The notes under the pieces are model-generated. The model worked only from the letters and a program-made list of their open reading frames with translations, was not told the DNA's origin and searched no databases. The position numbers and the translations under genes were made by a program. From a bacterium C-53 (GTDB taxonomy: Bacteria > Bacillota > Clostridia > Lachnospirales > Lachnospiraceae): a DNA stretch of 64,000 bases. Location: positions 62,001-126,000 of the forward strand of contig RAZD01000001.1 in the NCBI GenBank assembly GCA_003612525.1, read 5' to 3'. This document shows, piece after piece, positions 32,088-41,524 of the stretch (the first letter of the stretch is position 1; every line of letters starts with the position of its first letter).

Positions 32088-33080
32088 TTATAAGCCTTCC
32101 GCATTTTTTCCATACCCTGCATGCACATCCTCCGGCACATTCATTTTGTCCCAATAGCGGTCCCAGTACGGCTTGTTGTCCGTACACCAGAGTATCACTT
32201 TCGAAGGAAGTTTTTTATAATTAATTCCCAGTTTATATCCGATATATTTGCAGCCGCTCTTGTAAATCAGCTCCGGTATCATATACGCTTTTTTCTGCCT
32301 CTTTAAGTATTCCGCCGTTTCTTTCACAAGGCGGACCCCTTCACCCTCCGATGAAACAGCTCCAAAAATATCGGGATGATCCGCCTGCGAGACACCCAGA
32401 TCAAAATTCCTGCGAAACAGCTTTTTCCCGCCGTGATTATGGGAATGTATCACCTTTGCTCCGGATGCATAATAAATCTTTTTTCCTGACTGTATAACTT
32501 TCGCCGCAAAAATCATATCTTCGTTAAAAATCGTAAAACCGGGAAAGCCGCCTAAATCCTTAAATACGTAGGTTTTATAAGCAGCACAGGCATTGGAACA
32601 GAAATAAGTCTTAATCCCCATCTCCTGCAAAGTTTCCAGAGACTGAACCCGGTCCGTATCCGGATAATTAAAATTTCTTGTAAAAGCTTCGACCGGCCTG
32701 CAGTCTTCCGCCGCAATCTGTCTTGCGTAACTGACCGCAACCGATTTATTCGTCAGCGGCCGGAGCAGTTCTTCGATCATATGCTCATCCGCCGGAATTG
32801 CATCCTGTGTCATAAATACAAGAATCTGTCCGTCTACTCTCTTCGCACCCTCATTTCTTGTCTTACCGTGATTAAATTCGCGCCTTCCGAGATGAACGAC
32901 CTTTACATTTGGATTGTCTTCCTTAAACCGGGTTCCGTAGATCAGTGAATTATAATACTTCTCCTCCGTATTCATTACCAGTATACGGTCTGGTTTCACT
33001 GTCTGCCGGTTCAGCTCATAAACCAGTTTCAGAAACTTCTGGTCCGGTTTATATGTCGGAATAATTACATCAATCTTCAC
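32088..33080 (-). CDS. Glycosyltransferase family 2, rhamnosyltransferase-like
   Basis: A 330-aa GT-A enzyme: IDVIIPTYKPDQ at the start, HLGRREFNHGKTRNEG, and QDAIPADEHMI containing the metal/nucleotide-binding acid. The FNHGKTRN block is common in rhamnosyltransferases, which fits the dTDP-rhamnose precursor genes rfbA, rfbB and rfbC at the head of the cluster (inference). No membrane helices. It lies between the LCP ligase and glmS, after the LCP terminator. Confidence 0.85.
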   Translation of the reverse strand: MKIDVIIPTYKPDQKFLKLVYELNRQTVKPDRILVMNTEEKYYNSLIYGTRFKEDNPNVKVVHLGRREFNHGKTRNEGAKRVDGQILVFMTQDAIPADEHMIEELLRPLTNKSVAVSYARQIAAEDCRPVEAFTRNFNYPDTDRVQSLETLQEMGIKTYFCSNACAAYKTYVFKDLGGFPGFTIFNEDMIFAAKVIQSGKKIYYASGAKVIHSHNHGGKKLFRRNFDLGVSQADHPDIFGAVSSEGEGVRLVKETAEYLKRQKKAYMIPELIYKSGCKYIGYKLGINYKKLPSKVILWCTDNKPYWDRYWDKMNVPEDVHAGYGKNAEGL

Positions 33081-33133
33081 AAAATTCCTCCATTCCTGCT
33101 CAAAAATCCAAAATATACGTTAAGGAATATAGC

Positions 33134-33157
33134 AAAAGGGAGCCATTAAAGCCCCCT
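33134..33157 (-). terminator. Terminator after the LCP gene
   Basis: Minus-strand stem AGGGGGC / GCTCCCT (one G-T wobble) with a short AT loop and TTTTGC following, 20 nt downstream of the LCP stop. Confidence 0.65.
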
Positions 33158-33177
33158 CGCTTATTTTTCCTGTGTAT

Positions 33178-34326
33178 CTAATTACCCAGATAAGCTGCTC
33201 TGTCCTGCGCAACCTTTGTACTGACATCACGGACAGCATTCGTTGTTTCATAAGTGCTCTCCCCAAATAAAAATGTATGAAGATTCACCACTTCAGCCTC
33301 AAAGTTCGTTGCAATAACGCAACTTCCTGCCTTACCCATTTTGCCTGTCACGCGGTCCACAGGGAATCCCATATTTCCAACAATATTATAGCTGGCAGCT
33401 TTTGCTGCATAGCCTACGAGTTCTGTTGTCGTGAAGCTCGTCTTCACTTTCGGAAATACCTCGTCAATAATGCTATTTAAAGAAGAGGCGCTCATTTCCT
33501 TCGCTCTTTTTGCAGCTTCCATGAGAACCGTTCTCTGACGTTCCGCACGCTGGAAATCACTTCCGACATAACGGATACGGCAGTAAGCGGTTGCCTGCAG
33601 ACCATTTAATCTCTGCACGCCTGCATGTTCCACCGGAATATAATCCGTACCGGCCTTTGCCGTAAAATTCGGCTCTCCCAGTGCATTTACCGTACCATCC
33701 GGCTTTCCGACCATGCTGATCTGATAACTGTTCAAATACTCAATCTCTTCATCCGTCACATTGATATCAACACCGCCAATCGCATCAATCGCATCAACGA
33801 GCGCTGTGAAATCAACCGTCGCATAATCCGTAATATCAAGATCAAGACACATATTGAGCATCATAATTGCCTGCTCCGGGCCTCCAGCCGCATATGCCGC
33901 ATTTGCTTTATTATATGTGTCATTGCCGATATTTATATAAGTATCGCGGAATATGGAAACAAGTTTTACATCTCCGGTGTCCTCATTGATGCTTGCGATC
34001 ATGATCGTATCCGTACGCGTGCCTTTTCCGAGATTTTTATCCCTGGAATCCACGCCAAAGAGCGCGACATTCTTATAACCGGTCATATGCCACTCATCGC
34101 CAGCCTCTTCCATCTTTGCCTCAAGCTCATCATTGATGGCAATTTTATCGCCGCCCTTTTTAAAAATATCGTCCTTCTCTATCTTATCACTCTTTACAAC
34201 AATCCATAATGCGCCAAGCATAAAGATAAGTACAAGTATTTCCAACGAAAACAGAATCATACGTCTTCTTCTTCGCGCCTGTGCTTTCTTGCTCCTTCTG
34301 CGGGATTTTTTCCTCTTAGTCGACAT
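33178..34326 (-). CDS. LytR-CpsA-Psr (LCP) family glycopolymer ligase
   Basis: A 382-aa protein with a very basic cytoplasmic tail (KRKKSRRRSKKAQARRRRR), one membrane helix (~22-45) and an extracellular LCP domain (~100-330). Landmarks are NVALFGVDSRD, GTRTDTIMI, SIFRDTYINI and YCRIRYVGSDFQRAERQR, the arginine/aspartate residues that bind the polyprenyl pyrophosphate. These enzymes transfer teichoic-acid-like or capsular polymers from lipid carrier to peptidoglycan, so it is the likely attachment step for the polymer of this cluster. It has its own promoter at 34407-34435. Confidence 0.94.
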   Translation of the reverse strand: MSTKRKKSRRRSKKAQARRRRRMILFSLEILVLIFMLGALWIVVKSDKIEKDDIFKKGGDKIAINDELEAKMEEAGDEWHMTGYKNVALFGVDSRDKNLGKGTRTDTIMIASINEDTGDVKLVSIFRDTYINIGNDTYNKANAAYAAGGPEQAIMMLNMCLDLDITDYATVDFTALVDAIDAIGGVDINVTDEEIEYLNSYQISMVGKPDGTVNALGEPNFTAKAGTDYIPVEHAGVQRLNGLQATAYCRIRYVGSDFQRAERQRTVLMEAAKRAKEMSASSLNSIIDEVFPKVKTSFTTTELVGYAAKAASYNIVGNMGFPVDRVTGKMGKAGSCVIATNFEAEVVNLHTFLFGESTYETTNAVRDVSTKVAQDRAAYLGN

Positions 34327-34406
34327 AACTTACACTTCCCCAATCACTTTATGACGTAAAAATGACTGTCATGACTATAAATTATAAATACTGCAAATAC
34401 TTATAA

Positions 34407-34435
34407 ATGATACACAATCGGTCATATTTTGTCAA
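34407..34435 (-). promoter_or_regulatory. Promoter of the LCP gene
   Basis: TTGACA (34430-34435) and TATCAT (34407-34412) with a 17-nt spacer. The TGA in the -35 hexamer is also the stop codon of the upstream sugar phosphotransferase, so the genes are tightly packed but the LCP gene can be transcribed independently. Confidence 0.75.
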
Positions 34436-35835
34436 TAGGCGTTCTTATTTACAAGCCCTTTAAATATCGTCATAAACATAATCTTAATATCAAACCCCAA
34501 TGTCCAGTTTTCAATGTAAAACAAATCGTACTCCACTCTGCGCCTTATGGAAGTGTCTCCGCGCAATCCGTTCACCTGCGCCCAGCCCGTCAGTCCCGGC
34601 CTGACCTGATGCTTAATCATATAACGCGGGATCTCTTCTTTAAACTTTTCCACAAAAAGCGGACGTTCGGGGCGCGGCCCTACGATGCTCATGTTTCCCT
34701 TCAAAATATTAAAGAGCTGAGGGAGCTCGTCCATACTTGTCTTGCGCAGAATCTTTCCTATCCTGGTAACTCTCGGGTCATCTCTTACTGTCCAGGCTTT
34801 CTCCTCCTGAGAGGGCTTCTGTATTTCCATTGTCCGGAATTTATACATCTGGAAAGGCCTGTTATGGAGCCCGACACGTTCCTGTTTAAAGATTGCGGGC
34901 CCTCTGGAAGTAACTTTGATTGCAATCACGGAAGCAATCATAACCGGTGAAAAAATAATAATCATCGCAATCGACCCCAGTATATCGATTATGCGCTTTG
35001 CAATCATGTTTCCGGTATTGGATAGCGGTACATGGCGTATATTGATAATCGGGAGCCCCTGCAGATCTTCCATATAAGGGCGGCTTGGAATCACACGATT
35101 ATAATCAGGAATAAACTTCGTATGGACCCCCGATTTTTCACAGAGATTTACAACATTTTCTAGGCGCCCGTACTCTTCAAGCCCAAGTGTAATTGCGATC
35201 TCATCCAGCTTATTTTCAGGCAGGATAATGCTCAGATTATCAATCCTTCCCAGAACTTTAACACCCTTATACATAGTGCCTGCCGGCGTGCGGTCATCAA
35301 GAATTCCTCTTACGACATATCCCCACTGCGGATTCAGGCGGATTCTGTTGATATATGCCTCCGCCGACTTACTGTATCCGACCAGAAGCACATATTTTAA
35401 GTTAAAGCCCTTTTTCCTGAAATAGCGCAGGAAATAACGGATCATATTTCTGACAAATGTCTCCGAGAGCACATTCAGAACCAGAAAGATAAAAAGCATT
35501 GTCCGGGAGAAATCATCCTGATGCATTCCGAACAGTATCACAATAAAAAGCAGAAGCCCGATTGCATTTGCCTTTGTAATATTGATAAGCTCCCGCTTCC
35601 GCCCGGACATCCTCTTGGAACTGTACAGGCCAAACTGATTGTACAGCAGAAGATATCCCGGTATCAGTACAAACAATGCGGAGAAATAGATGGAAAAAGG
35701 CAGATGATGTTTGCTCTGATCCGCCCACGGCCCAAGAAATTTAAGAACAACCGCCAGGGCGTAAGACGCGGCTATCACACATGCATCAATGACGACATGC
35801 AGCCGGTTAAACCATCTCTGATTATCCTTGATCAT
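34432..35835 (-). CDS. Polyprenyl-phosphate sugar-1-phosphotransferase (WbaP/CpsE-type)
   Basis: Starts glycan assembly by moving sugar 1-phosphate from a nucleotide sugar onto undecaprenyl phosphate. The 467-aa protein has four N-terminal helices (~12-130), a CoA-binding-like Rossmann region (~140-240), another helix (~270-295) and the catalytic C-terminal domain with KQERVGLHNRPFQMYKFRTM, TRIGKILRKTSMDELPQL, VGPRPERP and RPGLTGWAQVNG. The ATG at 35835 leaves 11 nt to the previous gene; the longer frame would overlap it and has no better ribosome site. Confidence 0.93.
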   Translation of the reverse strand: MIKDNQRWFNRLHVVIDACVIAASYALAVVLKFLGPWADQSKHHLPFSIYFSALFVLIPGYLLLYNQFGLYSSKRMSGRKRELINITKANAIGLLLFIVILFGMHQDDFSRTMLFIFLVLNVLSETFVRNMIRYFLRYFRKKGFNLKYVLLVGYSKSAEAYINRIRLNPQWGYVVRGILDDRTPAGTMYKGVKVLGRIDNLSIILPENKLDEIAITLGLEEYGRLENVVNLCEKSGVHTKFIPDYNRVIPSRPYMEDLQGLPIINIRHVPLSNTGNMIAKRIIDILGSIAMIIIFSPVMIASVIAIKVTSRGPAIFKQERVGLHNRPFQMYKFRTMEIQKPSQEEKAWTVRDDPRVTRIGKILRKTSMDELPQLFNILKGNMSIVGPRPERPLFVEKFKEEIPRYMIKHQVRPGLTGWAQVNGLRGDTSIRRRVEYDLFYIENWTLGFDIKIMFMTIFKGLVNKNAY

Positions 35836-35846
35836 AACGTAGATTC

Positions 35847-36815
35847 CTACCTTTCCACGGCATCCCAAAGCCTTCTTACGGTATTTACCCAGAGTTCTAT
35901 CTGAATTCTTGCGTAATTCTTTAAATGACTGCGGGAATATTCAAGTCTGCGTCCCTCATGACAGAGAAGATATCCTCTCTTAATTCCCGACAGATATGCG
36001 CGTCCATATCCTTTCAACGTGAAAAATACGGTCTTAATAAAAAAACCGGTCAAAAGCAGCGGCAGATTCAGCAGAATCTGCAAAAACGGCATATTCTTAT
36101 AAATGACATAGACATTATTTCTTGATGACAGCCGGATTTTAAATTCATTATAACGGGAACCGGAAAATCCGCTCCCTACATGATATACGACCGCATCCTT
36201 ATGGTATACGTTTTTATACCCCATGATTTTTGCCCGGTATCCAATATCGAGATCTTCCAGATATGCAAAATGGAATTCATCAAAATAGCCGATTTCATCA
36301 AGAATCTTTTTGCGGTAGATCGCTGCGCCGGCGCATGCGGAGAAAATCTCGCAGTCCTTATCATAAAGCGACACACGCTTGCCTTTCCCCCTTGCGAATC
36401 CCCATCCGAGCGCACAATACAGATCACCCGCTCCGTCCAGTCTGCCCCTGTCATTCAGCTGTATCATCTTAGACGCTGCGGAGAAAATGGTTTCGTCCTG
36501 ACTGATCGCCCGGAGCATCTCCTGCACGAACTCACCCTGCACTTCCGTGTCATTATTCAAAAGAAGTATATACGGCGTTTTTGACGCCTTGATTCCTTCG
36601 TTTGCAGCTCTTGAAAAACCAAAATTCTGTGAAAGACGTACGACACGTATCCGCGGATGATTCAGAATTTCAAGGCTGGCGCTGCCATCCTCCGAACCAT
36701 TATCCACAACAATAATATCGTAATCATCAAATTCCTGTGCCAGCAGGGATTTGATACAGTTTTCAAGATACGCCATTCCATTATAATTGGGAATGACCAC
36801 GGTTACCTCTGCCAT
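35847..36815 (-). CDS. Glycosyltransferase family 2
   Basis: A 322-aa GT-A enzyme with VTVVIPNYNGMAYLE, VDNGSEDGS, LLLNNDTEV (the DxD-type metal motif) and GYFDEFHFAYLEDLDIGYR (base and acceptor region). A hydrophobic stretch at ~240-265 suggests membrane contact. The sequence resembles rhamnosyl- and galactofuranosyl-type GT2 proteins of O-antigen and capsule loci. Between the lipid-carrier phosphotransferase and another GT2. Confidence 0.9.
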   Translation of the reverse strand: MAEVTVVIPNYNGMAYLENCIKSLLAQEFDDYDIIVVDNGSEDGSASLEILNHPRIRVVRLSQNFGFSRAANEGIKASKTPYILLLNNDTEVQGEFVQEMLRAISQDETIFSAASKMIQLNDRGRLDGAGDLYCALGWGFARGKGKRVSLYDKDCEIFSACAGAAIYRKKILDEIGYFDEFHFAYLEDLDIGYRAKIMGYKNVYHKDAVVYHVGSGFSGSRYNEFKIRLSSRNNVYVIYKNMPFLQILLNLPLLLTGFFIKTVFFTLKGYGRAYLSGIKRGYLLCHEGRRLEYSRSHLKNYARIQIELWVNTVRRLWDAVER

Positions 36816-36848
36816 TTACGCTCTCCATTTTCATTTTTTCAAATTCTT

Positions 36849-38207
36849 TCAGCGGATTTTCTCAAATTCAATCAGCGGATCCATGATTATAGTGTATCCG
36901 CTTTGCCGGATTTTCTCAAACAATTTATAGGAATTCAGATAAATGTCTTCCTGCACATCACTGATGGCTTCCCTCCTGATCAGGCATGCGTTCTTTGACA
37001 CCGCTTCCACGTCCTGAACAAGCGACGCTCTGTGCATATATCCGGAATACTTTCGCGGCATTCCGCCATACATCGGCTCTACCAGCCCATTTTCTCCTTT
37101 CTGGTAGCCCGCCGCAAGCACCTTTCCATTCCTGCCGTAAATCTTTCCTCCGACTGCGCCTACTTCCGGGCGCACAAGATACGATTTCATAATCTCCTCA
37201 TATCCCGGAGTCACAGGCTTTAATCTTTCATCGACAAACAACAGATAATCCGCATCTGAATCCGGCTCGTAGTCAATCCTGTAAAAGCCAAGATGATCCA
37301 TATGTCTGACGCGCCCCTTGTAATGGTTCCTTGCAAGAAAATCCTCAAGAACTTTCCTGCCTGCCTCATAAGCGTACATTTTGCTGTCGGGATTTCCTGC
37401 CGTCGAAAGCACATGCGCCCTCCAGTGATACAGCACCTTTGCAATATGATGAATACCCGTAAACTTTGTCTGCTCCAGACACTTTAAAATAAAATCGTAA
37501 TCCTGCGAACCGTTATATCTGCTGTCGAATCCGCCTGCCTGCCTCGCAATTGATGCATCCACCGCAAACAAATGACAGATGTAATTGTTTGATAAGAACA
37601 AATCATAATTAAAATCTTTCTTATAATTCGGCATGAAAAACCGCGTCCCGCTCTCGTCTACTTTATCTTCGTCGGTATAAACCATTTTTGCGCCCTTTTC
37701 AATTTCCCTGCGAATCAGGAACAGCGCATCAGGTTCCAGAAAATCATCGTGGTCAAGAAATGCAATAAAATCTCCGGTTGCCATACTGAGCGCAGCATTT
37801 GTATTCTCCGATATTCCTCCGTTCTCACGAAGATGCCGGTAAAGAATACGTTCGTCGTCATACTCAGCCACCACCGACTCCACAAGCATACTGCTGCTCC
37901 CGTCCGCAATACACAGTTCCCAGTTTTCATAACTCTGCGCAAGTACCGATTCGAGCATGACTCTTAAATAATCTTCCGGGGTATGGAACGTCGGAACCAG
38001 GATGCTGATCTTCACAGGCTTCTGAAACAGATGCTCCGACTGTTTTTTCAGCTCTGCTTTTGACGGAATGCACTCTCTGCGCTTACTCTCATACTCCTTA
38101 TCCAAAGCAAGTTCAGACAGACGTTCTTTTGCCTGATATACGGTCTTTTTCAGACCGTTGCGCTTCATAAATCCAATTGTCTTTTTTACATTATTTTCTA
38201 TACTCAT
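36849..38207 (-). CDS. Glycosyltransferase family 2
   Basis: A 452-aa protein: a basic ~65-residue helical N-terminus, then one GT-A domain (VKISILVPTFHTPEDYLR, IADGSSS, LDHDDFLEPDA, YTDEDKVD) and a ~150-residue C-terminal region with a second, partial GT-like segment (DADYLLFVDERLKP). It is closely similar in architecture to the two larger GT2 proteins at 46.9-50.7 kb. The ATG at 38207 follows AAAGGTG and overlaps the nucleotidyltransferase stop by 17 nt. Confidence 0.88.
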   Translation of the reverse strand: MSIENNVKKTIGFMKRNGLKKTVYQAKERLSELALDKEYESKRRECIPSKAELKKQSEHLFQKPVKISILVPTFHTPEDYLRVMLESVLAQSYENWELCIADGSSSMLVESVVAEYDDERILYRHLRENGGISENTNAALSMATGDFIAFLDHDDFLEPDALFLIRREIEKGAKMVYTDEDKVDESGTRFFMPNYKKDFNYDLFLSNNYICHLFAVDASIARQAGGFDSRYNGSQDYDFILKCLEQTKFTGIHHIAKVLYHWRAHVLSTAGNPDSKMYAYEAGRKVLEDFLARNHYKGRVRHMDHLGFYRIDYEPDSDADYLLFVDERLKPVTPGYEEIMKSYLVRPEVGAVGGKIYGRNGKVLAAGYQKGENGLVEPMYGGMPRKYSGYMHRASLVQDVEAVSKNACLIRREAISDVQEDIYLNSYKLFEKIRQSGYTIIMDPLIEFEKIR

Positions 38208-38937
38208 CCACAAACACCTTTAATTCTTCGGGAGTCCCGAGAACATGAACTTTATTATAGTCTACAATGCTGATTCTTACCTCGCCGCCCCGCTGAATCA
38301 GATAATTATAAAGAGGCGCCACATATTTCTCCTTCTGTTCCGCACTGCTGTCACAGCTCCTGTCAAAGAGCCCCTCCTCATAGTATTCCCTATAAAGCTC
38401 CCGATAGAGCGCTGCCGTGCGGAAATAATAAGCGCCGAGCGTACAATTATCGGAAATACGCTCTTTCTCCTTTACACGCATGGCACGCCCCTCATCATCA
38501 AGCTCCACAAAACTCCAGTGATCGCCTTCTGCATGGAAACATGGTATGAAACCATCTCCCTCAATCTGGCTTTCATTCATCTCACCAGCCTCTACAAACG
38601 TATCAATATTATAGATCAAAAGACTGTCTTCTTCCTTCCAGTGATCTGCGGCAAGCATTGCTGTTGAAGCCTGCCCGTCCGTACGGCGGTCCGGCTCAAT
38701 CACCACACAGTTGTCAATCCCCAGCTTCTTGCATGCCTCTTTAATAAATCCGGATGCATGATCTTCACTTCTTACAATAAAATAGTATGTGTTATCTCTA
38801 TTGCTAAATCCCGCCAGGCTTTCCATCGACCACTCAAACAGTGATTTACCATGTGCTTCAATCATGTACTTCGGCATTAAAAATCCGGCTTCACGAAACC
38901 TTCTACCGATTCCCGCCATCGTGATTATGATATTCAT
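38191..38937 (-). CDS. Sugar (or phosphate-ester) nucleotidyltransferase
   Basis: A 248-aa NTP-transferase fold enzyme. The nucleotide loop MAGIGRRFREAGF replaces the common GGxGTR form, followed by MPKYMIEAHGKSLFEW and IYNIDTFVEAGE, the acidic metal site. It activates a sugar phosphate or another phosphate ester for the glycan. It overlaps the HAD gene upstream by 4 nt and the GT2 downstream by 17 nt, so the three are translated together. Substrate unknown. Confidence 0.85.
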   Translation of the reverse strand: MNIIITMAGIGRRFREAGFLMPKYMIEAHGKSLFEWSMESLAGFSNRDNTYYFIVRSEDHASGFIKEACKKLGIDNCVVIEPDRRTDGQASTAMLAADHWKEEDSLLIYNIDTFVEAGEMNESQIEGDGFIPCFHAEGDHWSFVELDDEGRAMRVKEKERISDNCTLGAYYFRTAALYRELYREYYEEGLFDRSCDSSAEQKEKYVAPLYNYLIQRGGEVRISIVDYNKVHVLGTPEELKVFVDEYRK

Positions 38938-39332
38938 ATGCTCTGCTGTCTGCTCCTTTTACAAATCTCTTCCATTTCTTCCACACTGTATTTTAAAAAT
39001 TCATCCGGGCGCACTGTTCTGTCGTCTACATAAAACCCATGATGTCCAGGCCAGGGCTTCCCATAAATGATTTCATCATAAGGAATCTCCCACTTATCAA
39101 GCCAATTCAGGAGAACCTTCGCGGTATTGGCATTGATCAGACCGAGATTTCCATTATAAGAATTCATATTACGTGAAGTAAAAAGCACAATTCTGGCTCC
39201 GCCTTCTTTATATTCCCTGATTTTTTGAACCATTTCAGGATAGGGGATTATATCCATATATTCCTCATCCTTTTTCTTGATCGGGCAGATTGTTCCGTCA
39301 ATATCAAAGACAAAGCTTAAACCCTTGTACAT
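38934..39332 (-). CDS. Small HAD-family phosphatase of capsule type
   Basis: A 132-aa minimal HAD domain without cap: FDIDGTICP (nucleophile Asp and acid/base Asp), LFTSRN (motif II), YGKPWPGHHGFYVDDRTV (lysine and the acidic motif). Such small HADs recur in polysaccharide loci beside a nucleotidyltransferase and may remove a phosphate during synthesis of the activated donor. Six nt after the kinase-like gene and overlapping the nucleotidyltransferase by 4 nt. Confidence 0.85.
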   Translation of the reverse strand: MYKGLSFVFDIDGTICPIKKKDEEYMDIIPYPEMVQKIREYKEGGARIVLFTSRNMNSYNGNLGLINANTAKVLLNWLDKWEIPYDEIIYGKPWPGHHGFYVDDRTVRPDEFLKYSVEEMEEICKRSRQQSI

Positions 39333-39338
39333 CTTCTT

Positions 39339-40763
39339 TTATCCTTTCTGTAATTCGAGCCTCTCCAAAATTCCTGCCGCATTTAACAGCAGTGCAAATA
39401 CTTTCTGTTCCCTGTCCATATGAAGCGGAAGCATCGATAAAAATAAAGACGCCTCATAAATTCGCACCATGCGGTAATCGAAACCGGACTCTTTCAGATA
39501 TCCTTTAAAAATTTCCGCATACTCCCTGTTATCTGCGTCCACTGCAAGGTGAAATTTCATATCCTGCCCAAGAACGACCTGATACAGACCGCTGTTAAAG
39601 AAATCGTAATTTCCACAGATCGAATGGGACAGTTTTGCCAGATCATAATACGGATCCGTATACAGCTCCTGCTCAACAAGACACCCCTTCGGATCGATCA
39701 GCTTTAAAAGCCCTGCTTCTTTCTGGTACAGAATATTAGAGAAACAGAGATCTCCATGCCCGATCACAAGCTCGGGCTTATGAGAAACCTTTCCTAAAGA
39801 AGCATAATACAGCTTTCTGTATTTTTCAACAATTTCATCAATACCGCTGTAGTCCGTTCCGCTTCGAATGAAGGATTCGAACCTCTGAAAAGAGCTGGAT
39901 TCCTTAAGCTGCGCAATTCTTTCCTCGACTTTCCTGATATAAAGACGTTCCGTTACACTCCTGTATTCCGCTTCACTTACAGCTTTTCTCTCCCTGTCAG
40001 CGATAAAACGAAACAGTTTTTTTAGTATATCCTTCATTTCATCCGGCTCAACGGCCCCATGAACATAACGAATCGCAATATCCGTAACATGAAGCCGTTC
40101 CATCGTATACGAAGCGCTGTCTGCCTCTTCCCTGTAGTCAAACGGCATCACAAACCACATCTTCATCGTATCAGGAAGCAGGTGGTAAAACGTATATTCC
40201 GATTTGATTTTCAGCTTGTTTGCTGATCGCTTCGTAACCGTATATTCATCACCTGAAAGTGCATTAAAGAAACGCGCCTCAAATCCGCTTGTAATAAATT
40301 TGAGGAACTCGTTCCGGTTTGATAAATCCATAAACGCCTCGGAGGGGAGCTGTGTCTCCTCTTTCAGCCTTCGAATCATCAATAAGGCATCTGTTTCCGA
40401 TGCCTGTATAAATTCTCTGTACGATGAAACAGACGGAAAAATCCCCATTGCAGGCCGGCCTTCACAGTCCGCTGTATATATCTGATGTGAATATGCAGCC
40501 TTCTTCAGCAAAATGGCAAACTCTGCCCTGTCTTTTATGCCATATGCGGAAAAGAGATGGCAGAAAACCGTCTGTTCCGGCCAATTTTTCAAAAACAGTA
40601 AAGTCTCTTCAAAGTCTTCCACGCATCCGGCTTCAGCCTCAATCATCTCCCGCAGCGTCTTGCGTTTAAAAATTGTTTTCCCGTAGCTCTTCTGCCCCGT
40701 GATCGCTGCAATTTCTCTATTCGGTTTTATTCTGTCATCATAAACTACGATTACCTGCCTCAT
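39339..40763 (-). CDS. Aminoglycoside phosphotransferase/choline kinase-like protein
   Basis: A 474-aa protein. Residues ~175-460 hold a protein-kinase-like APH fold: GHGDLCFSNILY (catalytic loop with Asp and Asn) and LKLIDPKG (metal-binding Asp). The N-terminal ~160 residues (QVIVVYDDRIKP, then ETLLFLKNWPEQT) are of unknown fold. It likely phosphorylates a small metabolite which the adjacent HAD and nucleotidyltransferase process. The ATG at 40763 follows GAGAAGGA and overlaps the upstream gene's stop by 4 nt; the longer frame to 40817 would overlap it more deeply. Confidence 0.82.
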   Translation of the reverse strand: MRQVIVVYDDRIKPNREIAAITGQKSYGKTIFKRKTLREMIEAEAGCVEDFEETLLFLKNWPEQTVFCHLFSAYGIKDRAEFAILLKKAAYSHQIYTADCEGRPAMGIFPSVSSYREFIQASETDALLMIRRLKEETQLPSEAFMDLSNRNEFLKFITSGFEARFFNALSGDEYTVTKRSANKLKIKSEYTFYHLLPDTMKMWFVMPFDYREEADSASYTMERLHVTDIAIRYVHGAVEPDEMKDILKKLFRFIADRERKAVSEAEYRSVTERLYIRKVEERIAQLKESSSFQRFESFIRSGTDYSGIDEIVEKYRKLYYASLGKVSHKPELVIGHGDLCFSNILYQKEAGLLKLIDPKGCLVEQELYTDPYYDLAKLSHSICGNYDFFNSGLYQVVLGQDMKFHLAVDADNREYAEIFKGYLKESGFDYRMVRIYEASLFLSMLPLHMDREQKVFALLLNAAGILERLELQKG

Positions 40764-41524
40764 TTTGTCCTTCTCACCTTCGCGCCCAGATACGGAATAT
40801 AGCCAAGAACCACACAAGCGCCCAGAATCACTGCTCCCACCGCCGTATACATTTCCAAAAGCCAGCTGCTTCCGGCCAGAAATATCGTTTCAATATAATC
40901 TGTAAACCCGATAATTCCAAAATTTTCTCCGATCACACGCGAAAAAATTTTAAGCACACCCAGTTCCAGCAGCCAGCCCGCACAGGAGAAGAAAAATATA
41001 AGCGGGCTTCTTCCTGTAACCAGTTCCCTTGCGTCTTCATACCAGTTCCATGCAAATTCCAGTCCTTTTAGGACCATCATAGAACGGTTTGATTTCTTAT
41101 TCAATATAATATATCGATTTAAGTACATATATACCGGCTGAAATTCAAGATACAGCAGAAGAAGAAAAAGAACCGCCGCAAGAAGAACAACCGCAACGCC
41201 GGAAATATGTCCTGTCACAAAGATCTGTACCGGAAGGAGAAACAGTAAAAGCGCTGCCGTATCAAAAAAACGGTCAATGAGAACACTTAAAATTCCAATC
41301 TGAAACTTATCGGTCTCTCTGCTGATACAATAAATGCGAAATACCTCTCCCAGCTTAAACGGAACAATGAGGTTGACGAATGTTGTCTTTAAATATAGCA
41401 GCACAAACCGCCGGAATACAATTCTGCGCTCCATCAAAACAAGGTAAAGACGTATCATTTTCGCCGCATGAACCACCACAAATCCCAGAAGAAACAGTGG
41501 AATCAGGACATACAGGCCAGTCAT
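40760..41524 (-). CDS. Flippase-like (LPG synthase TM / UPF0104) membrane protein
   Basis: A 254-aa protein with about six membrane helices and the family hallmarks KTTFVNLIVPFKLGEVFRIY and LIDRFFDT. It is shorter than typical full-length members (~320 aa), lacking one or two N-terminal helices. In glycan loci such proteins are suspected of moving or modifying lipid-linked sugars; the role is not established. Overlaps its neighbours by 4 nt on each side. Confidence 0.8.
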   Translation of the reverse strand: MTGLYVLIPLFLLGFVVVHAAKMIRLYLVLMERRIVFRRFVLLYLKTTFVNLIVPFKLGEVFRIYCISRETDKFQIGILSVLIDRFFDTAALLLFLLPVQIFVTGHISGVAVVLLAAVLFLLLLYLEFQPVYMYLNRYIILNKKSNRSMMVLKGLEFAWNWYEDARELVTGRSPLIFFFSCAGWLLELGVLKIFSRVIGENFGIIGFTDYIETIFLAGSSWLLEMYTAVGAVILGACVVLGYIPYLGAKVRRTK

